Assembly (NCBI GenBank): GCA_905250125.1
Contig: CAJNOL010000580.1
Span: 1-64,000 of the forward strand
Length of the DNA stretch: 64,000 nt
DNA from: Rotaria sordida
Lineage: Eukaryota > Rotifera > Eurotatoria > Philodinida > Philodinidae
Reading direction: 5' to 3'
Positions 49,879 to 62,913 of this stretch are shown one piece after another (the first letter of the stretch is position 1; each line of letters starts with the position of its first letter). The notes beneath the pieces were generated by a model. The model saw only the letters and a list, made by a program, of their open reading frames with translations, was not told the DNA's origin and made no database searches. Made by a program: the position numbers and the translations under genes.

Positions 49879-51713
49879 TAAGAATACGTTTTTTTAAAAT
49901 ATCTATAAAAAAATTAAATTAAATTTATATACAAATTGAGAAACAAAAAAAAAACGAAGATAAGAATGAAAAATTTTCTATTAATATCGATTATTATTTT
50001 ATTTATCTTTGAAAATCTTCTATATTAGAATAAAATAAAATTCAATATAGATTTTATTTTATTGTTAATAGATTAAATTCTTAAACCAGTTTAAATAATT
50101 CATTATATTAAATATTCAATTCGATTTTAAGATTTGTTTTTTTTAAAAATAGAATATTTATATAAAATCTCTTAACTATTTAAACGACGATAGAGAGATA
50201 TAACAAATTCATCTTATATATATATATAAATGAAATTTTAAAAATAATATCAACGATCATCAATTTAATCAATAATATTTGTTAATAATATAAATAAAAG
50301 TTAATATAGAAATAAATCTATAATATCGAATTATTTTATATTAATAGAAATCATTTAATAATTAAATTTCTATTATACGAAAAGGATATATAAATGATTA
50401 ACAAATAAGTTTATTTCAATTGAAAAAAAAACTCAAATAGAATAATCGAAATTTTCTTTCGATATGATTTATTAATAAAATAAACATTTGAGAAAAACTA
50501 TATTTAAATAAACATAACCTTAACAAAAAGACTTTTTTTCTTTATCAATATATATCAATAGAACATATTACTTATATAGAAAACGAGTCTCGATCTATAG
50601 AGATTTCAATATTTTTTTATCCATAAATAAAACTTCTATGGAAATATCTTATATTAATTATTTATTCGAATATTTTTCGATAATTTAAATAAAATATATT
50701 GAAATTTCTTTTTTAATTTTATCGAAATCTAAACAGTTTACCGAATAATGATTTATTTTATATTATTTATCGAAATATTTTATTATCTTTAACCAATCAA
50801 TTTCGTCTAAACCAACATATTTTATTTGAATAGAATAAAAAATAAAAAAAAACATTATTCAATATCTAAAACAAAAAAAACAACAACAACAAAGTAAATA
50901 AAAGGAAAAAATGCATTGAATATTATCATTTGACCTATTCAAAAAGGGTAAATAACATTTATTTATTTTATATAACAATACTGAATAGAATTTTAAATAA
51001 ATAGAAGATTTTTTTTTATTCTTATATTAAGATTTTATTTATTATTTATCCTTAGATATCTATATTTATATATATCGATATATTCGAAATTATATCGATT
51101 GATTCATTCAAACAAATATTTCAATATTTATATTCTAATTGGACAAATTTCTCGATCAATCTTAATTATGGTTAAAAAACACATCATCATTAAATAGTGA
51201 CATCTAACGATATATCAATATACAATTTTATATTCAATATATAGTGTGAGAAATTGTTTTAAAAATATTCTATTTAAAGTAAACCTTGAAGATTTTATTT
51301 AAAAGGATTTATTTAATGGATTTATATATCGATTTGAGTAGATACTTAACATAATTAGTCAACGATAATGAGAGAACAACTAGTACACTTCAACATTTCA
51401 ACATTTCAACATTTTATTTTTATTATTTGTCTAGACAAATAAGTTAAAATAACATTGAATATGTTCAGACGTTTTTTTTCCATTCGATTTCTATATAAAC
51501 AAACGTTTTGAATAAATTGAAATCTGTTAACTTATAAATTGTGATAAATAATATTAATATAAAATGAGTATTATCATTAAATTGTATTCAATGATTTATG
51601 TCTAAATAGAAGTTTATTATAGATAATATTATCTTTATATGAGAATATTTATATTGATGATGATCAACAAGAGAGATACATGTCAATCATTTTTATCATT
51701 ATATCAATAGAAA

Positions 51714-51756
51714 GAGAAAAGAGAAAAGAGAAAAGAGAAAAGAGAAAAGAGAAAAG
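51714..51756. repeat. GAGAAAA tandem repeat
   Basis: About six head-to-tail copies of a purine-only heptamer. Confidence 0.85.
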
Positions 51757-52733
51757 GAGATTTTTTTCAGATTTGTTTAAACATAAAGAAAAAAAAACCG
51801 GGCAGATGAAAAGATTGTTTATTTAATTAACTTATTTTGTTGATCGAAAATTTTCTATGTTTATATATATAATAAAGAATATTTATTGATTGAAATAAAA
51901 AAGAAGATTTTTTTTTTTTCGTTCTATTTAATAAAATAAATCTGTTATATCTGATCTCTATTGAATAAATTTCTTTCTAGTAAATCTATCCTTAATTATT
52001 GATTATAAATAATATCTAATATATAAAAAAAAAAAATTTCTTCTGTTTTTTATTTTCGATTTGTTAATATATATATTTATAATAGTTAATTATTTCGATT
52101 ATTATTTTCTTCTTAAGATAAATATATCGATCTAAAAGGTTTGACACTCGTTTTATGTTGAATATATAAATAGAAAAGAAAAAAAGAAAAAAGAAAAAGA
52201 GGACACCTGTGAGATGGAATTAACGTTTCTTTTATCTTTTGACAGGTCACGCCAACAACAATTATTGCATCACGATATTGAGAATAGGTTAATTCATTTC
52301 AATTGACTTTTCATCCGTTTTTTAGTTTTTATCTGATTATTAAAAGGACAAAAGAATAATTGTTTACTCAATATAAAAAGGAAGAAAAAAAAAACGGGCT
52401 GAGAAGAAGAAAAGATTGACTCTTAAAAAAAGGTGATTAAAATAGATATTGATTAATGTGACCATCTATGATAATTATCTTAATTGTTTACTAAGATTTA
52501 TTAAATAATAGTAAATAAGAGATAATTAATCATTTATATATATAATAGATTTATTTTATTCTTCTCAAAACAAATTCAAATCAGAGAAAAAAACCTTATT
52601 TATTTATATTCTCGAGTTTTTTTTTCATGTTGAATAAAGAAAAAAAAAAGAAAGAAAAGTGTTCAATAGAATAGAATAAAGACACCAAAAAAAAAGAAAA
52701 AAACAAAAAAAAAAAGATACAACATAAAGAGTC

Positions 52734-52754
52734 TATATATATATATATATATAT
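52734..52754. repeat. (TA)n microsatellite
   Basis: An uninterrupted run of about ten TA dinucleotides shortly downstream of the Iroquois stop. Confidence 0.85.
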
Positions 52755-52877
52755 AAAGATAAGTTGATGTTCACTGTATTGACCGGCGATTGTTAAATAT
52801 GATGATTTATTTAATTTAAATATAAGATTTTAATTGGAATGAGAATATCTGACACTCGTCTATGAGTGATTCAACAA

Positions 52878-54607
52878 TCATTTGAAAGGTTTAAATGCAC
52901 CAACTATTGTTTGACCTTTTTATAAAAACAAATAAAAGATGTTAAATAAAAAAAATAAAAAAAAAACCTTGTGATGATGATGTTGGAGATGAAGATGTTG
53001 ATGATGATGATATTGAATAAGATCTTGTTTGTTGTTGTTTTTCTAAAAAAGTATCATTTTTATTATTTTTATTATTTTTTTCTGCCATATCTGCAAGTGA
53101 CCAAATTCCACAACGTTTTTTCCTTTCTCGAATATCATTTTCATCATATTTTCTTTTTCGATTTGTTTCATCTTTTCATTATTTAATAAAAAAGAAAAAG
53201 AAAAAAAAAATCTTGTTATTTTTCATTGTTGTTTTTTTTTGTTTTATATAAATAAATAAAAATAAAACCTGTAGGAATATTTTGTTGTTCAATGTGATGA
53301 TGTTGAATAAGAGTTAATGGAGGTGATAAATAATGTATATTTGATATAAAAGATGTTTGTGATGTCGTTGTTGTTGATGTTGGTATTGGTGTTGTTCCTC
53401 TTATTCCTGTTATTGTTGTTGATAATGATGATGGATTTGTTGTTTGAATTGTTGGAGAAGTTGATTCATCATCAGATCCATCACTATTTGATTGATCAAC
53501 ATTTCGATCATCATCATCATCAGTTGTTCTTTAAATAAAATAATTATTTTAAAGAAAAAAAACCAAACAAAGGTCCAAACCTATTTCTTGGTGACCAAGT
53601 CATTTTATTTTCTTTTTTTAATCTTCTTCTAGCATTAGCAAACCAAGTTGAAACTTGTGTTAATGTCATTTTAGTCATTATAGCTAAATAAACTTTTTCT
53701 GATTTGGTTGGATAAGGATTTTTTCTATGTTCATATAACCATGCTTTTAATGTAGCTGTTGTTTCTCTTGTTGCATTTTTTCTTCTACCAGCTAAATCCA
53801 TGTGAGGAGAATAACTAAATAGAATAAATATATAATGTATATTCTCAATTTCTAATGTGTCTACTTCGGAAAATGATCTCATATGATCATTTTCTATGCA
53901 TCAGTTAAAAAAAGAAATAGATATGCATCGTTTACAGACTATAACATTCACTTCATTAGACTCGAGGCGATTCTTCTTCTTCTTCTTCTTCTTTTTTTTT
54001 TTTTTTTCTTCTTCTGATTATATTCTCTAAGTGATTCCATTTATTTTAGTTATAGAACTCATTTGAAAATAAATCTATTTTAAGATAATTAACAATCAGA
54101 ATAAATATATTCACATTTTATTTTAAATCTTTTATTTAAATAAAGAATAAAAGCAGATGCTCATAGAAACAAAACTTAGATTTTATTTAAATCGTTTTTT
54201 ATTTATAATCGTTTATAGTTTAAATTAACTCAATTGACTTACCCAGCTGCATAAGGAGAATAACCAACCAAAGCAACAGCTGTTGCTGCATCATATACAT
54301 ATGGATTTGAATATGGATTACGCCATGGATTACCATTTACTAAACTATTACAATCTTGATTCAATCCAATTACATTTATATTTGAATCCTGGGTTTTTTT
54401 TTTTAGAATTTAAAAACAAACAAACAAACATTTATTTCACTTTCTTTCTTTTTTTTTAATAATTACTTTAATTGATGAATATGGATTTGAATCTGATGGA
54501 TTAAGACCAGCAATCCTATATATATATATATAGAGAGAGAGAGAGATATAGATAAATAGAATTTCGACAGGTTTTTTTTTTTCTTTAAATAAAAATCTAA
54601 CTTACAT
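52878..54607 (-). CDS. Irx: Iroquois-class TALE homeodomain transcription factor
   Basis: Exons: 54606-54607 (AT of the start codon), 54467-54515, 54243-54388, 53581-53814, 53269-53528, 52968-53171 and 52878-52915; 310 aa. The TALE homeodomain (about 75-137) contains [22 protein letters not shown] with the three-residue loop extension, and [20 protein letters not shown] with Asn126 at homeodomain position 51. An acidic DDDDD stretch follows, then a Thr/Ser-rich linker. An IRO-box-like IWSLADMAE at about 253-261 identifies the Iroquois class rather than another TALE family. The C-terminus is short (GAFKPFK). Iroquois proteins are nuclear patterning regulators. The 5' end is the weak point: the best start uses AT before an intron and G after it, and further upstream coding exons cannot be excluded. 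Confidence 0.9.
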
Positions 54608-55833
54608 GATCAATATAATAATAATTATTATTATTATTTAAAAGAAAAAAAAAAGAAAAAAAGAATCTTAAGTAAAGAAAAAAGAGAGAGAGAAATTAGT
54701 TTGATATGCAAACATAATTTAGCAAGTGTTGCGACAAGAATGCGAACAGTCGTTCGACGTTGCCTTTCTCTTTCTTTCTTAGTTACCAATATTAATATAT
54801 TGTTAAACGAATCAACATTAGAAGAAAACGGAAAATAGAGATCGAGAGAGAGACTCACTGACAAACGAGAGAGAGTGAGAGACAAAGAGAGACATAGAGA
54901 CACTCAGAAACACACACACACACATACGATCGTATATTACTTTCTCAGACACGATCGTTACTCTCTTCTATACGCTATTTGTCGATGAATTCAACAAGAA
55001 AAAAAATCCGATTGGTTGACAAGTCGTGTGCCACTGCAACGAGACACGATGTTTTACATTCTTGTTCGAGTAGCTTGTTAACAACGCCAACGGGTGGAAG
55101 ACAGAACAACTAAACTACTCTTTTACTCATTGGATGAAGAATAAAGAAGAAAAAAAAACGGCGACCATCACAAATACATTTATTACTAGAAGAAAAAAAA
55201 AAAGAAAAGAAAAGAACAACAAGAAGAAAGGAAACAAATATATATATCTAGAGTAAGGGCAAACACTACTCTCTATAGAATACTGCCCTAAGTAAATGAT
55301 AGAGTCATTGACGAATAATCTTCGTCTACTGTTAAATCAACATGAAGAAAAGCACGTCAATCGATTCTTTTCTCATTTTTTTTTTCTTTTTTCAATAAAT
55401 AAACATATTATTTGTTGATCAATATCGATTGAATAATTGACTTTATCGAATAAATAAGTTAAATAAATTTGATATTATTTGAATATAAAATGAATAATAT
55501 TTATTTAAAAAAGGAAACATAAATAAAAATGATTTTAAACTAAAACAAATCGAATAGTCAAATTCTTTTCCGTTATTTGTCTAATTAGAAAAAAAAAAAC
55601 TAATGTCTCTTGTTTAATTGTAAATGATAGAAAAAGAAAAAAAAAATGATTGATGAGACAAGCAATGTGCATTTTCTTCCGGTAGTTTTATATTGTAGAA
55701 TTGCTTATCTTGTTTTACATAATCATTTCAGAAGGAGATAAGTACCTTTCAACACTTTCACAAATGCCGGAAACTTATTTTCTTTTTCTTTTTCTTTTCA
55801 CTGAAATTTCAATACAAATATATTTTAATGGAA

Positions 55834-55865
<32 letters not shown>

Positions 55866-57659
55866 TTTTGACCAACGATAATTGACACTTGTGTCGTTGA
55901 TTGAATTGATAATATTGATATTTGATGATAATCAAAGAAATCGAAGCGCACATACTACTTAGAACAAAACAAAAAAAAAAAAAAAAGATTGTTGAAGTGA
56001 ATAATACATTGTTGTTAATAAGATGATAGACGTATGAATAAAGATGGAGACATTGATCTAGTTGAAAGTCAATAAACCGATATATATTCTAGTATAGAAA
56101 TGTCTCAGTTAGTTCCGGAATAAATCCAATAGAATGGAATGCCGTGTCCGACGAGAAGTGGACGCATGAACAAATTAACTAAAGAGTGTCAGCGCATGAT
56201 CGGGCTTTTCCGTTCATCTTTTTTTTTTTTACTTTATCATATTTCCTTTGACCTCTATTCAATATTAAACCAATCACTATTTATTGAGGAAAAAAAAACA
56301 CATATTCAAAGTTAATTTTTTTTCTGAATATATATATATATATCAATGATCAATGAAAATAATGAGCACGCGTTTTATAAATAAAAATCAAAAAAAAGAA
56401 AAAGAAAAGGTTTGATTGTATATAATCCCACTTGACGGCACAAAGGTGTTTCTCTATAGATGATTATTGAGTGTCTATAAACAAAAGAAATGAGAATAGA
56501 TTGACCACTTTCTCTTTGTCTATTATTCGAATTAGCGTGATAAGAATCTATTGATGTGATCTCATCTGATCTGATATAAACTAGTCAAATAGAGAATTGT
56601 TTCTAGTCGGACAGCGTCTGTCGTTAATAAGCAAAGTGTAGATCAACTTCCGAACGATGATGATCATCATCTGCGCCATCAAATCTTTGTTCTTATCGTT
56701 CGTTTTCCCATATGTCACTCTCTCTCTCTTTCTTTCTTTCTTTCTCCAATCATAGAAATAACAAAAGAATAAGAAAGACATATCCGTTGCCGACACATTT
56801 ATCCAACTATTTTCTATAATTTATCATGAAAATTTTCAACATTTCATTATGCTTTTAGTCAAATATAATAATCGATCAATTGAGTTAAACAAGACGTTTT
56901 ACCTGAATATTTCTAATATATTTCCCTTGAAGCAATTATCAATTAACATTGAAATGTAAAACATACTTTTTTTTTTCGATATATTTCTAATATGTATTGA
57001 CATAAACATATCTTATATTGAAGATGTATTTACAGAAATTTGAATCGAATATATAGTGATAGACATATATCAATATGATAAATGTGTTTTTCCTTAAAAT
57101 TTTTCGTATTGAATAATCGTTTAAATCAACATTGGATCAGTAAGGAGGCTATTTTATCAATTATGATAAATAATTGACTAATTATCTTTGATTTAAAACA
57201 GGAACCATATGTCTTCATATCAATTGCTTTTTCTCTTCATATCGACTTTTCATCACCGATCGAATGATTACTTCACGTTTTTTTGTGTTTATCAACAAAA
57301 TCAACAGATAACTGACGTTTTTTTATGATCAAAACAATAATGTTTCATTGTTTTTTTACTTTCGAAAGATAATAATGACGATCTTTCAGGTTATTTTCTA
57401 TTCAATAAAATATTTGTTTGTTATTGATCTAGTAGTAGAGATTTCAGTTTCGTCGAAAAATTAAATTGTAATGAAAAACAGTATAATCAGAGTGATAAGT
57501 TCAATTTCTTTAATCGACTTAAAATATTTCCTTAACAAGAAACTAATTGATATCGCTATACTAGTAATCTGTAATTTTGCAAAAGTATATATATATATAT
57601 ATGCGGAGTAAAAAGGGAAAATTTATTTTTTTTGTTATATTGATCGATTATTACACAAA
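54608..57659. other. Upstream region of Iroquois, GC-richer blocks
   Basis: About 3 kb with no gene. Several blocks are clearly less AT-rich than the surroundings: about 54710-54980, 55010-55110, 55660-55780, 56090-56220 and 56530-56720. They lie upstream of a developmental gene and include GA/CA microsatellites near 54840-54925. They are candidates for promoter, 5'UTR or enhancer sequence. No specific site can be assigned. Confidence 0.4.
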
Positions 57660-59044
57660 ATGATGCTATCTATTGTTGAAAGTAAACGTAATAAATCAAC
57701 TTTATTACTTGATACTTTTCGCTAGACACAAGATAAAATTTAAAACACAACTGTTTATTGGAAATACGAAAATCGTTCATGTCTTGGACGTGCTATACAA
57801 TATGGTTCAAATGTACCAATCATAAAGAAATCATATAATCATGATGGTGATGAAATGAAATGCAAAATAGAAGAAGTTAAAATGAAATTAAAAAGAAGTA
57901 TTGAAGATTCATCACAAGTAGTAAAAAAGAATTTATCAAGAAGAAATTATATCGTTGCATATAAATTCACTAGAAATTACACCATTTATACTTATGTTTC
58001 ATGAAATGAAAAATTCATTATATAAAACAAGAAATATAAGTTATCCACCTGCTCTACGTACAATTGATCATGTTAATATCGAAGGAATTTGGAGTAAAAC
58101 ATTAAATCGTCAACAATTTATTTTGTATAATTCAAAACATCCTATAGTCGGGACATTAGAATCTCTTAAACAATTATCAAAAAGTGATAATGATTATTTA
58201 TTCTTTGATGAAACGTTTAAATCATGTCCAAATCCATTCTGTCAGTTATATTCAGTTCATTCGGTAAATAGTGAATTATCAACACCAAAATTATATACTT
58301 TATTACCTGATAAAAAGTCCAATATACAGATCGATTTTTAATAGTATATTAAATTTATATCATACGAACAATATTTGTTTGAATCCTAAATTTCTTACAA
58401 TCGACTTTGAACAAGTTACTATTCTTGCTATTAAATTAATTTTTCCAAATGCCATTATTAGAGGATGTAATTTTCATTTTAACAAAATGTATTTATACTA
58501 AATTACAAGATTTAGGATTTCAATCTGCATTTATCAACAAAAAAAATTAAGTAATATAAATGAAATTAATATAAGAAATCTTTTTGAAAAAGAAACATGT
58601 GCACTTGCATTTATGCTACCACAAGAAATTGGTAAATTATGGGTAATAATAATGGATGAATATCAAGATATTGAAAAAATCCAAGGTTTTTTTGATTATA
58701 TGACAAATACATAGATAGATGATGATGTCTTATTTGATTATGTATTATGGAATTATTATGATTTTAAAAGTTTAAAGACTAATAATCATGTCGAAGGAGG
58801 GCATCATTGATTGAATAATGATTTAAAAAATGTTGTACATCCATATTTTTATCTATTCATTCGTGCAATTCAAAATGATTATGTTTATAATTCATCAATA
58901 TCAGCACGTCATTTAGCAACTGGTATATTACCTCGACGAAAAAAGTTATTTGTAAATCGAAATGTACGATTACATAATTTAGAAGAACGTTTTAAACAAC
59001 AAACATTAACATTGAATGAATATCTTGAAAAGTTATGCGATTAA
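57660..59044 (+). pseudogene. FLYWCH/MULE transposase pseudogene
   Basis: A Mutator-like transposase with an N-terminal FLYWCH-type zinc finger, broken by stops and frame changes. The finger region (about 57664-57840) reads VESKRNKSTLLLDTFR, then VYWKYENRSCLGRAIQYG. The catalytic part has LFFDETFKSCP (about 58200, first Asp), FLTIDFEQ (about 58392, second Asp), the GCNFHFNK metal-binding block (about 58465) and TNNHVEGGHH (about 58780), where active copies usually have EGWHxxL and the glutamate is expected. The C-terminal frame (58811-59044) ends naturally with TAA. Stops at 57733, 57754, 58714 and 58808, plus shifts, make it inactive. Terminal repeats were not found. Confidence 0.8.
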
Positions 59045-60088
59045 TCGGAATAAAAAAGTAGTGATTTTTTTTCTTTTCTATATTCATATTTTCTCTTAAT
59101 AATTTTTTATTTATATATCTAAATCAGTTCTATAATACGTTTTTTGACAAATATATCTACAAGTAATTAGACACTATTCCTGATTAGTATGATGAAAAAA
59201 TCTCATCAAATGATAATCTATTTTTCATTGATTAATTAGAATTTATTTTTTCGACGAAACGGGGCTCAATCAATTTCATTCATTTTAATTATTTTTAATT
59301 TAAAGATTTTTCCAGAGAAATAAAACAAATTTGACCATATCGAGAAAGATTATTTTAGTTTTTTTCAAAAGTCGAAAAATAATGTTGACCTCACTCTATT
59401 GATATATTCACCTGAAAAATCATAAAAATTACAAGACATATTATTGTAAATATACTAATTTAACTTGGAATATTTGATTAATTAACGAGAGTCTTAGATA
59501 AGGTTGGTCGCATCGTTCATTTAAGAAGATCTTCTATAATATGTTAGGATTTATCAAATAAATATTGTTTAGATAATCGATTCTTGTTTTGTTCCATTAA
59601 AAAAAAAAGTCTAAACACGAAGATTATTCATAAAAGTGGACATTTGTGGAATTAGAATTGATTTAAGAAAATGAATAATCATCAATTATTAAATAATTAA
59701 TTAAGAAATATACAATAATATTATCTCATACTGATAAAAAACAAGTTTAACTTCTCTTGAATGCATCATCTTTAACAAAACAGGCGAGATATTCATCAAT
59801 TATTTTATTTTTTCGTAAATCCTAGAAATAAAATATGTTATATTGTTGAATTTATTCTTCTATATTGATATAATATGGGAAGTATTATTATAAAAAGTAA
59901 AACGATATTTGATAGAATAATGATAATTGAATGAGAAATTTTGAAAAAATCTCAATAAACAAGATAAAGGTTAACTCTTTTAAAAAAGAAATTCTATTAA
60001 ATAGAAAAAAAGAAACCGATTCGATAAATAAATCCAAATAAAATATTGTTAAATAAGAAAAAAAAAGTAAATGATAGATAAATGAAAA
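59045..60088. other. Intergenic DNA, nothing recognised
   Basis: AT-rich sequence between the MULE relic and the Tctex1-domain gene, which should contain the 3'UTR of the latter. A minus-strand frame at about 59755-59820 could be read as a further exon, but the Tctex1 fold is already complete upstream. Confidence 0.45.
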
Positions 60089-62472
60089 TTATTGTTTATA
60101 AATAAAAAAAATAATAACAAGAATAAAAATATTTTTTTTAAAAACAGTTTCTTGTATAAATGTATCATATTTGTTATCCCATAAAGATCTCGATGCAATT
60201 ATAATTGATTGATCAAGATGTTGTTCAATATAAACTTGTACTATAATTCGATATCTTTGATTTAATTTTTTAAAAAAATCTTTTATTTGTTCACATAATG
60301 ATAAAGAATTTATTTTTGATTTTATATTTTCATATAAATCATCCTTTATATATTCATTTAATAATTTTTTTAAATATTTTGAATATTCTTCAATATATTC
60401 AAATGGATTTTCAGATATATATTCACTTATTTTATTTATTCGTTGATTTATTATATAATTATCATTTGTTGGATTCATTCGATTTGTAATATCATATCGA
60501 CCAATTAATGTATTTATTTCTATTTTATTTAAATTTCTTTCTATATATCTATATATATATAGAATATAATCTTACCGTTAGATTGATCAATATTTGAATA
60601 ATTGATAAAATAATTCAAATCAAATTGATTTGTTTTTTGAAATAATTCAATTGGAATAGATGGTCTTTGAGGAAATTTAATAAATGATTTATCTTTAATA
60701 TAATTTGTTTGATTTAATATAGTTGAATTTTTATTTGAAATAATATGAAAAAGATAATTTTCGATTTTAAAACGATATTCATCAATTTGTTTTAATGATT
60801 GTTCAATTAAATGAGATATATTTAAAAGAATTTGTGAACGTATTTTACTATATTGATATGTTGATTCTACACGATTGATTTTTTTCATTAATCGATTAAG
60901 ATTATCATTTGATTCATTTGACCATTTTAATAATGAATTTATTCCTCCAAGAGGAATATTTTTGACGAGTTTCGTTGAACCATAATTATCAATAGATTCT
61001 ATTTGAATATAAAAGATTTTTTTTGTTAAAATAATAACTGAAAATAATCAGTCTATCTCAATCTGTTATATAAAAGATAATTTATCTTTTGTTTAATATT
61101 TATCAATGAAATATGTCAAATTCTCAATCAAATTCTATTATTTATTTATTTATCTAAACATCCAATAAACATAGAGGATAAACAATTTATTTAAAGATTT
61201 ATGTCAATATGATATAGTTATCAAAGACGAAGAGGTTATATTTATCTATTTATATTGAATATAATATTCTTTGACTATAATTATTGATAGGATTGATAGA
61301 TAATATTATTTAAATATATAATAAATATGGTTAGAATTTGTTTATTATAGTCTATCTATTTATTATAGTCTATCTATTTATTATAGAGAGAAATGAAAAT
61401 GGTAAATGTGTACTTTGTTTTTATCTTATTTTGGTTCAATGTTCTATATAGAAAGAATTTTATAAAAAAATCTTGATAAAATTTAAATTTAACGTTAAAA
61501 AGAAAATGTTAATATACTCTTCAATAATAATGAATATATATTTATTTTATTTTATTTTAATGATCGAATCTTGTTAATAAATCAATTGATAAATTGATCT
61601 ATGATTGATTTTGTTTATTAAAAATAATAAAATATTATCTTTATCGAATTCAATTTCTCTATAGATTATCTAGATCAAATTCATCTCTGAATAATCATAT
61701 ATCAGTTCGATCTCTTAGGTTATTATTCGATAGATAATCAATATCGACAAGAATTTTTAATTAAATTTATTATTTATTCAAATGAAGAGAAGAAAAATTC
61801 ATTTTAGAAATTCTAGTTGAAACTGTTCAATATTTTTATTTAATTCTATCCTTAAATCTCTTGTTCTATATCGACGATTTAAAATCTAGCTTTTTTTGTT
61901 TTAATGATAGGTCTATGTTTTCAATAGGATATTGAATAAATTCTATTCTCTAACAGTTATTTATATATAAAGGTTAAAGTTAAATCTTTCAAATAAGTAA
62001 ATCTACTCTTATTATATAACTGAGATGAGATAAGATCTTTAATTCTTAATAAGATATTTGACAATTGATTAGGATGAACATAATTAAAATAGTCTTGATT
62101 GAAAAAAGATGATTTACTTAAAGAATATTCTAGGTTAGTATAAGTATTGTCTATGATAAAAATAAAATATTGAGTTGAATTTGTCAATATTGTTTTATAT
62201 ATAAATGGTAAAAGATTCTATGATCTTTTTATGTATTTATTCTCTAAAAAATAATTAATATAATTAAATTATATTTTTGATAAAGTCAATATCAATATGA
62301 TTTTGTTAATATAATCTATCATTTCTTTATTATAAATAAAGTTAAAATGATAAAATAAATATTGATTTCGTAGGAAATAAATCTGAATAATTCAATAATA
62401 AAATAAATCTAAAATACCTTTTTGTTTGTAAACATATATTTTATGTTGTTTATTTGATGTTGGTTGATCCAT
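60089..62472 (-). CDS. Tctex1-domain dynein light chain-like protein
   Basis: Three exons: 62418-62472, 60576-60998 and 60089-60540; 309 aa, in frame throughout. Intron 1 is 1.4 kb and intron 2 only 35 nt. The C-terminal 110 or so residues form a Tctex-1 domain: helical part FEYIEEYSKYLKKLLNEYI, then RYRIIVQVYIEQHLDQSI, IASRSLWDNKYDTFIQE and the last strand IFILVIIFFIYK. The N-terminal 190 residues are helix-prone and Lys/Asn-rich, resembling no domain I know. The layout (long N-terminus plus terminal Tctex-1 domain) is that of TCTEX1D/DYNLT-type proteins, many of which serve axonemal or intraflagellar dyneins. The exact orthologue is unclear. Confidence 0.78.
60541..60575 (-). other. 35-nt intron of the Tctex1-domain gene
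   Basis: GTAAGA at the donor and TATATAG at the acceptor, only 35 nt long. It is the shortest intron in the window and joins exons in phase 1 without disturbing the frame. Confidence 0.75.
60999..62417 (-). other. 1.4-kb intron 1 of the Tctex1-domain gene
   Basis: AT-rich. It contains a 76-codon minus-strand frame (61957-62187) with plausible residue composition but no splice sites or recognisable domain, and an 18-bp tandem duplication at 61351-61386. Confidence 0.6.
61351..61386. repeat. 18-bp tandem duplication
   Basis: TCTATCTATTTATTATAG occurs twice in a row, preceded by part of a third copy. Confidence 0.85.
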
Positions 62473-62559
62473 AATTGTTGATGATATATTATTTAAATTT
62501 ATTGAATATATAAAAGTTAATTTATTAAAATAATATTATATAAAGGCGGTAATAAAATA

Positions 62560-62913
62560 TTATTCTTCGAAATAAAGATGAATATTATCTTTAAGAGAAA
62601 TTCTTTTTTGTTTATCATCTGCAATTTTTTCAGCAGTTATAGCTAATTCGAGACTTTTTCTCATAAGTTCTTCAATAAAAATAGGTGTTTTTAGAATAGA
62701 AATCGATCTTTTTTCATTATTTATATTAATTAATTTATCTTCTTGTTTATTTGTTCGATGATTATTTGAATAATTTATATATTTATTTATATTAAATGAT
62801 TCTTTTTTATAACGATATAATAAATAAACTGTTATTATTAATATTGTTGAACTAATAATAACACCTAAACCAATTAAAATTCTTCCTACTATTTCACCAC
62901 GATTAATTGACAT
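62560..62913 (-). CDS. Small single-pass membrane protein, unknown function
   Basis: A 117-aa uninterrupted frame starting MSINRGEIVGRIL. One hydrophobic helix at about 9-34 (IGLGVIISSTILIITVYLL) is followed by YRYKK, so positive residues lie on the C-terminal side. The rest is polar, with a helix-prone end (ELMRKSLELAITAEKIADDK). No domain is recognised. The stop lies 87 nt before the start of the Tctex1-domain gene on the same strand, so the two could share a transcript. The spacer has no AG just before the next ATG and contains AATAAA-like sequences, so separate transcripts are at least as likely. It could also be the last exon of a gene starting outside my model. Confidence 0.6.
   Translation of the reverse strand: MSINRGEIVGRILIGLGVIISSTILIITVYLLYRYKKESFNINKYINYSNNHRTNKQEDKLININNEKRSISILKTPIFIEELMRKSLELAITAEKIADDKQKRISLKDNIHLYFEE

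Larger units (their letters stand above)
49879..52877. other. Intergenic DNA between Iroquois and ELL
   Basis: About 3 kb, mostly AT-rich. It includes a GAGAAAA heptamer array and a short less AT-rich block at about 52195-52285 (around TTTTGACAGGTCACGCCAAC) with no coding sense. The ELL promoter should lie at its left end. Confidence 0.5.

Noticed and set aside
52971..53538. Two + strand ORFs rich in Met, Leu and His
   Set aside because: They are antisense to Iroquois exons that encode Ser/Thr-rich and acidic low-complexity segments.
59755..59821. Possible extra final exon of the Tctex1 gene (reads ending in VKDDAFKRS)
   Set aside because: The last Tctex-1 beta strand is already encoded before the stop at 60089, so an added exon is not needed.
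61957..62187. 76-codon minus-strand ORF inside Tctex1 intron 1 as a possible extra exon
   Set aside because: No suitable splice sites that keep the frame, and no domain; the gene closes in frame without it.
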